Source: Paenibacillus_G elgii_A
GTDB taxonomy: Bacteria; Bacillota; Bacilli; Paenibacillales; NBRC-103111
Assembly (NCBI GenBank): GCA_042219835.1
Contig: JBHJMN010000001.1
Coordinates: 248,001 to 312,000 of the forward strand
Length of the DNA: 64,000 nucleotides
Direction: 5' to 3'
The position numbers and the translations under genes were made by a program. The notes under the pieces were generated by a model. That model had not been told where the DNA came from. It searched no databases and saw nothing but the letters and a program-made list of their open reading frames with translations. Positions within the stretch are counted from its first letter, which is position 1. Every line of letters begins with the position of its first letter. This document shows positions 58,827-64,000 of the stretch, in pieces.

Positions 58827-59405
58827 ATGAACTATGTACCGGTCGTCGTGGAACAAACCGGCCGCGGGGAGCGTTCCTACGATATTTATTCCCGCTTGCT
58901 GAAAGACCGCATCGTCTTTCTCGGAAGCGAGATCGACGATCAAGTTGCCAACTCGATCACCGCTCAGCTGCTGCTGCTGTCGGCGGAGGACCCCGAAAAA
59001 GACATCCATCTTTACATCAATTCGCCTGGCGGCTCGACCACCGCAGGCTTCGCGATTTACGATACGATGCAGTTCATCAAACCCGACGTGTCGACCATCT
59101 GCGTAGGCTTCGCCGCCTCCTTCGCCGCCGTTCTGCTCGTCGCCGGAGCCAAGGGCAAGCGGTATGCGCTGCCTAACGCCGAGGTCATGATTCATCAGCC
59201 ATGGGGCGGGATGAAGGGGCAAGCGTCCGATATGAAAATTCATGCCGACCGCATCCTCGATACCCGGGACCGGTTAAACCGGATCGTCTCCGAGCGCTCG
59301 GGCCAGCCGCTGGAAAAAGTGGCGCAGGATATGGACCGCGATTACTTCATGTCCGCGGACGATGCGGTGACCTACGGTCTGATCGATAAGATTATGCAGC
59401 CTTGA
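58827..59405 (+). CDS. clpP: ClpP-type protease subunit (atypical paralogue)
   Basis: A 192-residue serine protease subunit. The catalytic triad is in place: Ser in GFAASFAAVLLVAG, His in VMIHQPWGG and Asp in RDYFMSADDAV. Other family motifs are YDIYSRLLKDRIVFLGSEID and LYINSPGGSTTAGFAIYDTM. The nucleophile loop reads AASFAA where standard ClpP has AASMGA. It forms tetradecamers that degrade proteins fed by Clp ATPases. Its placement behind an ArsR-like regulator, not near a Clp ATPase, and the altered loop suggest a specialised second ClpP. AAGGAGGG lies before the ATG. Confidence 0.88.
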   Translation: MNYVPVVVEQTGRGERSYDIYSRLLKDRIVFLGSEIDDQVANSITAQLLLLSAEDPEKDIHLYINSPGGSTTAGFAIYDTMQFIKPDVSTICVGFAASFAAVLLVAGAKGKRYALPNAEVMIHQPWGGMKGQASDMKIHADRILDTRDRLNRIVSERSGQPLEKVAQDMDRDYFMSADDAVTYGLIDKIMQP

Positions 59406-59423
59406 GGCAGCCGTTCCCTAACC

Positions 59424-59485
59424 AAAAAGCACTCTTCGTCCCGTATGACGCGCATAGCGCCGCCGGCTGGCGAAGAGTGCTTTTT
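59424..59485. terminator. bidirectional terminator
   Basis: AAAAAGCACTCTTCG and CGAAGAGTGCTTTTT are exact complements 32 bases apart, between the convergent clpP and secreted-protein genes. Confidence 0.8.
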
Positions 59486-59532
59486 TTCATCAAAAGCCCT
59501 TAGATTCGGTTAAGCTGCGAAAACCCCGAGGG

Positions 59533-61110
59533 TTAAGGCAGCGGCTCTGCAGATACATCCGAGATGGTGACAGTCTCCGTCTTCAAGTTGTCGCTCGCTT
59601 GTCTAAGCCGGAGGCTCGCCGAACCGCTCGTTCCGGGTTTAATCTGAACCGTCAAATCTTTCGTAGCCTTTCCTTGACTGTTGGCCGTAAGCGAAAAATT
59701 CGCGCTGTAACCGTAGCCCGCCGGCCAAGAGCCGTCCGCATTGCGAATTTTCGCCACTTGGGTTCCGCCTGTCAAGTAAATGCCCAGTTTTAAGTCCGAC
59801 ACCGTGGCCCCGGGAGCCAAGTTGTCCACGACGACACGAATCTGGAACTCTTCGTCATTCGGGAGCGGCTCCTGCTTGACGAAGCTGTATGTCGGACTGC
59901 CGACCGCCGGCCCGGAGCCGTACGATCCCGGCTTGAACGTCGAACGGTCCCACCATTTATATCCGGGCGCCGGCGCTGCCCACGGCTCGGGCTTCGGCTC
60001 GGTCGAGCTTGCCGGGTTTTCAAACGGGAGCAGCGCAGTCGGTTGGTCCAGCTGCAGGTTCGGGACTTGGTCGAGCCGTGTGTAGCTTTCCTTTTTGGCG
60101 AGCCAGTTTATGACATTCACCAGCAGCTCGCCGTCATCCTGTTCCTCGAAGCCGTCGTAAGTCTTCTTGACTTGTCCCGTTTCTTCGCGGCGGTATTTCG
60201 GCGTGGCATCCTCAACCGGCGACGAATCGCCAATGAACGCCGCCTTGCCGGCAGCCACTTTGGCGACAGCCGCGTACGGCCCTTCCTCCTTCCCTCCGCC
60301 GTTATATACGCCTTGATCCACCGCATTCGGCCACGCGGCGTTCGTCTTCGGCAGGTATACGATGCCTTTCGCCTTGAGAGGATCGATGATGGCAAGAGTC
60401 GAACCGGCATGCATTGCGACCGTCGAGACGCCCTGGGTAATGCCGAACGCCTGGTTAGGCGGCACGATCTGGTTGGCCGTAACGTCTCCCAGCGCATTGT
60501 AACGGAAACGGACGCCGAAATTCGTGGCGAGCCAATCCGAGCTGGCCACTCCCTGCATGGCCTCGGAAGCGCGCTCTTCAGCGCTCATGCCTTTCGCCGG
60601 ATCGGTCCAGGCTCCGCGCCGGTAGCCGTTCATCACTTCCGAGGAGTCCCAGCGGTTTTTGTTGCGGTCCGCATTATAATGGTCGGCGATGAAAAAAATG
60701 CTGCCGCCATTCTTAACGTACTGCAACATCGCCTCCTGCTCGCTTGTTTTGTAAGGATTGTTGGCTTCTCCGATCACGAACACGTCGTAACCGCTCAGAT
60801 CGCCCAGCGTGATCGGCGACGTTTTGCGAAGCTCCTTCACATAGTAGCCGTTGTTCGCGAGCGCATTGGCAAAATCCGAGAATGCCCCGTCGATGACCCA
60901 GTCGGCAGCTCCGGCCGTCTGGCCGTGCGTGTTGTCGAACAGAATTTTTTTGCCCGCATTCTCGTTCACAACCGTAGGATTAAGGAACGGGGCAGGGTCC
61001 GTCGGTCCTTCCGCCAGCGCCTTCGGCGTCTCCCCTATCCATCCCGGTAGCGGAAGGAGCAGCGAAAGCGCCAGTGCCGTTTTTGCAAGAACAGCTTTAA
61101 AGGATCTCAT
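59533..61110 (-). CDS. secreted protein with amidotransferase-like domain, unknown function
   Basis: A 525-residue protein with a Sec signal peptide (about 1-33). The first domain (about 45-340) begins NAGKKILFDNTHGQTAGAAD and has SGYDVFVIGEANNPYKTSEQ and NGGSIFFIADHYNADRNKNR. These resemble the GATase1-like fold of DUF4350/GldG-type proteins, with a His-rich metal-like patch (ADHYNAD). The C-terminal part has a linker with WAAPAPGYKWWDRS and then beta-sandwich sequence that may bind carbohydrate or wall. GGAGG precedes the ATG. I cannot assign a reaction. It is monocistronic. Confidence 0.7.
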   Translation of the reverse strand: MRSFKAVLAKTALALSLLLPLPGWIGETPKALAEGPTDPAPFLNPTVVNENAGKKILFDNTHGQTAGAADWVIDGAFSDFANALANNGYYVKELRKTSPITLGDLSGYDVFVIGEANNPYKTSEQEAMLQYVKNGGSIFFIADHYNADRNKNRWDSSEVMNGYRRGAWTDPAKGMSAEERASEAMQGVASSDWLATNFGVRFRYNALGDVTANQIVPPNQAFGITQGVSTVAMHAGSTLAIIDPLKAKGIVYLPKTNAAWPNAVDQGVYNGGGKEEGPYAAVAKVAAGKAAFIGDSSPVEDATPKYRREETGQVKKTYDGFEEQDDGELLVNVINWLAKKESYTRLDQVPNLQLDQPTALLPFENPASSTEPKPEPWAAPAPGYKWWDRSTFKPGSYGSGPAVGSPTYSFVKQEPLPNDEEFQIRVVVDNLAPGATVSDLKLGIYLTGGTQVAKIRNADGSWPAGYGYSANFSLTANSQGKATKDLTVQIKPGTSGSASLRLRQASDNLKTETVTISDVSAEPLP

Positions 61111-61360
61111 GAGTTACCTCCAGTATCTACTATATTGGGGCATGCCACCCAGATCCATTTTATCATTTTGTCAAAGCTTGGGAGATTAAGTTTTCGTAAA
61201 AATCTGGATGAACTGCGGTTCACAGTTCGGTGCATGAAACCAAGACGCCGCCCCTTCAACCCGGAAGCGGCAGTTTTGACTGCGGCTATCCCAAGGCAGA
61301 AGGAGCGGCGCTCCGGAATCGACGGCCAGCGGCAGTATCGGGCAACAGGCCCGCTGCGCG

Positions 61361-61483
61361 CTAGAATGTGTTAAAAATGTTTTCGCACTCTTTCGCGGAC
61401 GGCTCATAGAAGCAGTGTTTCTTGTACCGGGCCACGAGCGGCTGGTTATACCATGTTGGCACGGCTTTTTCTCCTAAACGCAT
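61361..61483 (-). CDS. possible 40-residue ORF downstream of the Tet(M)-like gene
   Basis: An ATG-to-TAG frame with protein-like composition (RLGEKAVPTWYNQPLVARYK, then CFYEPSAKECENIFN). No ribosome binding site precedes the ATG, and the frame is open 12 codons further upstream to just after the Tet(M)-like stop. It may be the tail of a lost gene or a small protein. No family recognised. Confidence 0.3.
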   Translation of the reverse strand: MRLGEKAVPTWYNQPLVARYKKHCFYEPSAKECENIFNTF

Positions 61484-61519
61484 GGGAAAGGCGGTGTGCA
61501 GGTTAAGGCGGCCATAGCC

Positions 61520-63499
61520 TTAGTAAGGTCTAAGAATGTGAAGCAAATATTCATTCCGGTTTAACGGATTATAATCGGTCCGCGCTTTTGTCGGCACGTC
61601 TCCATGCATTCTGACGTATCCAGCAGGTTCAACGAGCATAAAGCCTTCCCCCTGAGTAAACGCGTGCAAGCTTCTCTTGAAGCTCTCCGTTGCGGCTACG
61701 GGAATGCTGCCTGTTATTAGACACATGCCGTTATGCATTGCCGTTTCGTGCACTGCCGCTTGGATCGCGGATAACTTGTAGATCGCCTTGCTCATCATAG
61801 CGGCGGGCACCGTTAACTCGAACGCATGAATAGGCTCATAAACATACGTACCCGCCTGCGCCAGCGCCTCCATCAATACAAGAGGGACCAGCTTTCTAAA
61901 GTCGCCCGCCGCCGATACCGGACTGAAATAACCGGTATGGGTCAGGGTCACGACAATATCGGTAACCTCCCAGCCGTACAGCCCTTGTTTTAAGGTCTCA
62001 TGGACCGTCTCCTCAATGGCTTTATGGAAGGCCAGCGGCAGCGAACCTAATTCGACTTCCATGCGATAGGCGATTCCGCTTCCGGGCAAGCCGGGCTCGA
62101 CTTTGAACCCCACGGTCGCATAAAAAGGATTATCGCCTTCCTCGATAATCTCCAGCGCCTGACCCGTTCCTTCCGGCTTTTCCAGGCAAACCGTTCGGGT
62201 CTCCGAAAACCTGACTTCCAAATCGTAATATTCCTTCAAGGCCGCTTCGATCACTTCTTTTTGCACTTCGCCAAAAATGCGGATATAAAGCTCTTGATGA
62301 ACATCATCTTTCATCACTTGAATTAACGGATCTTCCTCCGACAGGCCGATAAGCGCCTTGTACAGCAAATGGTCCTTGCTTGGCTCCACCGCGTCGATTC
62401 GCGTCTCCATTTGAGGAACTGCGAAGCTGAAATGCTTGATGAGATGAGACTGCTCGCCGACGATGTCCCCGATCCGGACGTCTTCCAGCCCCCATACTTT
62501 GCCGAAGTCCCCCGAGATTACCTTGGCGGCGGGAACAATCTCTCCGTTCGTCAAGGCGTGAAGCTTTTTGATTTTGCAGGTGCGCGCTTCGAATTCGCCC
62601 TCCCCGTTTTTCCGCTGCAGCTTCACCTGCTCTCTTAGGCTTAAGCTGCCCGAGAACAGTCTGACATAAGCGATCTTTTCGCCGGACGGTTCTTTTTCGA
62701 GCTTGAATACGACCCCCGACAACGGTTCTCCCTCTGCGTGTTCATTCACCGGAAACCATTGAGCCACGCCCTCAAGCAGGCTGGACACGCCCACTCCCGT
62801 CATGGCGGACCCGAAATAAACCGGGCAGATGTTCGCTTGCCTTACTTGCTTTCCGAAGGCCGCTTTCACTTGTTCTTCCGTTACCGCTTCGCCGTTTATA
62901 TAAGCCTCCAACAACCGCTCGTCATGCGCTGCCGCTAGCTCGATGCATTGTTCCATAAAATCGGGGTTCGCAGCCCAATCGAAACGGTGTTCAACAACAG
63001 ACGCATTCTTCATACCTGCATGTTCAACCCGACACAGGGGAAAAGCGTTCGGTGTCAGCTTTTCACGAATCCCCTCCATCGTCGTATCGGATTGTGCGCC
63101 CATACGATCGATTTTGTTCACGAACAGAATCGTGGGAAGCCCCATTTTCTTCAGCACGGAAAACAGGATCTTGGTCTGCGCCTGAACGCCTTCCACTGCC
63201 GAAATAACCAGTATAACGCCGTCCAATACACTCAGAGACCGCTCCACTTCCGCGATAAAATCCGCATGGCCCGGCGTATCGATCAAATTCACTTTCAACC
63301 CGTGGAGATCAAAAGAAACGACGGAGGCCTTAATCGTGATGCCTCTTTTCCGTTCCATTTCCATGGTATCCATCTGTGTATTTCCTTGATCTACCTTTCC
63401 CAGCTCGTCGATGACATTCGTATCATATAAGATCCGCTCAGTCAGACTCGTCTTTCCAGCGTCTACGTGCGCCAGAATCCCTATATTTAAAGTATGCAT
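61520..63499 (-). CDS. Tet(M)-type ribosomal protection GTPase
   Basis: A 659-residue elongation factor G-like GTPase. G1 is AHVDAGKTSLTERI, G2 RGITIK, G3 LIDTPGHADFIAEVER, G4 VNKIDRMG. The five-domain length and C-terminal domains (YVYEPIHAFELTVPAAMMSK, then GDVPTKARTDYNPLNRNEYL) match the Tet(M)/Tet(O)/OtrA group, which releases tetracycline from the ribosome. Chromosomal members in Paenibacillus-type genomes often confer low resistance or act as translation factors, so resistance is not proven. The leader (63500-63610) has no visible attenuator of the tet(M) type. GAGG precedes the ATG. Confidence 0.85.
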   Translation of the reverse strand: MHTLNIGILAHVDAGKTSLTERILYDTNVIDELGKVDQGNTQMDTMEMERKRGITIKASVVSFDLHGLKVNLIDTPGHADFIAEVERSLSVLDGVILVISAVEGVQAQTKILFSVLKKMGLPTILFVNKIDRMGAQSDTTMEGIREKLTPNAFPLCRVEHAGMKNASVVEHRFDWAANPDFMEQCIELAAAHDERLLEAYINGEAVTEEQVKAAFGKQVRQANICPVYFGSAMTGVGVSSLLEGVAQWFPVNEHAEGEPLSGVVFKLEKEPSGEKIAYVRLFSGSLSLREQVKLQRKNGEGEFEARTCKIKKLHALTNGEIVPAAKVISGDFGKVWGLEDVRIGDIVGEQSHLIKHFSFAVPQMETRIDAVEPSKDHLLYKALIGLSEEDPLIQVMKDDVHQELYIRIFGEVQKEVIEAALKEYYDLEVRFSETRTVCLEKPEGTGQALEIIEEGDNPFYATVGFKVEPGLPGSGIAYRMEVELGSLPLAFHKAIEETVHETLKQGLYGWEVTDIVVTLTHTGYFSPVSAAGDFRKLVPLVLMEALAQAGTYVYEPIHAFELTVPAAMMSKAIYKLSAIQAAVHETAMHNGMCLITGSIPVAATESFKRSLHAFTQGEGFMLVEPAGYVRMHGDVPTKARTDYNPLNRNEYLLHILRPY

Positions 63500-63615
63500 G
63501 CGTTAAAATCCTCTTTTCTCCGTTCATATTATTCTCCTTTCGAATGAGGTTAAGTTGCCGCATTCAGATCACTCCAATCTATAGTATTAACTACAGTATA
63601 TACGGATTTTACGGA

Positions 63616-64000
63616 TTATTCCAATGAATGGCGCTTATGTCTTTCGATCGGAAATGATATCCACCGAACACTCCCCACCTGCTGTTCCTGAAAACGGGAC
63701 AGTCGGAACATGCTTAAATCGAACGCGTCGGATTTTCCTTCGATCCGGTCGGCCAAAATTTCGCCGACGACGCTGGCAAACTTGAAGCCGTGACCCGAAA
63801 AGCCGCAGGCGATCTGAATGTTCGGATCGCACGGCGCCCGGTCGATGATGAAATGTTCGTCCGGCGACAGCTCGTATTTGCACACCCCGCCGCGCAGCAG
63901 AGCGCCCGCCGCAGCCGGCATATACGTCTCCAGCGCCCGGCGGACATCGCCTTCGTCCTCCGGCAGCGTCCCGAAGTCAGCCGGCTGCTCGACCGGCGAG
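63616..64000 (-). CDS. sarcosine oxidase / N-methyltryptophan oxidase family flavoprotein, 5' end outside window
   Basis: The frame runs from the right window edge to TAA at 63616-63618 and encodes the last 127 residues of an FAD-dependent amine oxidase. CKYELSPDEHFIIDRAP aligns with the monomeric sarcosine oxidase segment whose Cys binds FAD covalently, and IQIACGFSGHGFKFASVVGE is the C-terminal FAD-binding signature. Such enzymes oxidatively demethylate secondary amines, yielding formaldehyde and H2O2. The tail after FRLSRFQ is longer than in the classic enzyme. The substrate is unassigned. Confidence 0.85.
   Translation of the reverse strand, partial: SPVEQPADFGTLPEDEGDVRRALETYMPAAAGALLRGGVCKYELSPDEHFIIDRAPCDPNIQIACGFSGHGFKFASVVGEILADRIEGKSDAFDLSMFRLSRFQEQQVGSVRWISFPIERHKRHSLE

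Noticed and set aside
61186..61407. 73-residue minus-strand frame between the secreted protein and Tet(M)-like genes
   Set aside because: No ribosome binding site, irregular Cys/Arg-rich composition and overlap with a more protein-like frame.
1..64000. tRNA, rRNA or CRISPR arrays
   Set aside because: I found no cloverleaf with a GTTCGAATC-type arm, no rRNA segments and no regularly spaced short repeats.

Overview
The window looks like chromosomal DNA of a Paenibacillus/Cohnella-type firmicute. The evidence is a set of lineage-typical proteins: YesMN-type two-component genes beside carbohydrate ABC transporters, an SLH-domain exoenzyme, an MHYT-GGDEF-EAL protein, YmaF, TagA/TagO-like enzymes and strong AGGAGG ribosome binding sites. 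There is no rRNA, tRNA or CRISPR array, so the assignment is inference. Most of the window is GC-rich. Two stretches are visibly AT-richer and look imported: about 3.1-6.9 kb and about 42.5-50.6 kb.

Region by region. 0-1.9 kb (minus): an SdpABC-like antimicrobial peptide locus with a small secreted Ala-rich precursor, a DUF5819 (SdpA-like) protein and an HTTM (SdpB-like) protein cut by the window edge. 2-6.9 kb: a TagA-type glycosyltransferase, a small HTH protein, gene debris, a cupin with an apparent non-canonical start, and an iron unit (Fur box, broken flavodoxin, AraC regulator, siderophore-binding lipoprotein). 7.2-10.1 kb: a three-gene ABC importer of the TrpXYZ type. 10.8-16.9 kb: a MacAB/YknXYZ-like exporter operon with a large secreted partner. 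17-23.6 kb: pckA, an SLH-GH18 exoenzyme, a DUF4023-like miniprotein, a TagO-like transferase and a Tat-exported beta-helix protein. 23.7-25 kb: three decayed sugar genes.

25-42.4 kb is core-type content: YmaF, an M29 aminopeptidase, ndk, ppdK, a MurA whose catalytic Cys is Asp together with an FHA/winged-helix regulator, an LTA-synthase-like protein, a VanZ-RDD protein, GNAT and metallo-hydrolase genes, a CheY-like regulator behind a c-di-GMP-I riboswitch, an MHYT-GGDEF-EAL protein, and a DoxX/extradiol-dioxygenase pair divergent from an HxlR regulator. 42.5-50.6 kb is a LacI-controlled sugar or polyol catabolic cluster (SDR in two copies, MFS, YjbQ, archaeal-type TIM-like isomerase, AP2-type epimerase, LacI, FGGY kinase) with repeated operators. 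50.7-57.6 kb holds a sugar ABC importer, a 30-residue ORF and YesM/YesN. 57.8-64 kb holds an ArsR-like regulator with an atypical ClpP, a secreted 525-residue protein, a Tet(M)-type GTPase and the 3' part of a sarcosine-oxidase-like gene.

The best candidates for a new system are the SDP-like peptide locus, which lies 9 kb from a YknXYZ-like exporter (in B. subtilis that family protects against SDP), and the LacI/YjbQ catabolic cluster, whose substrate cannot be named from sequence.
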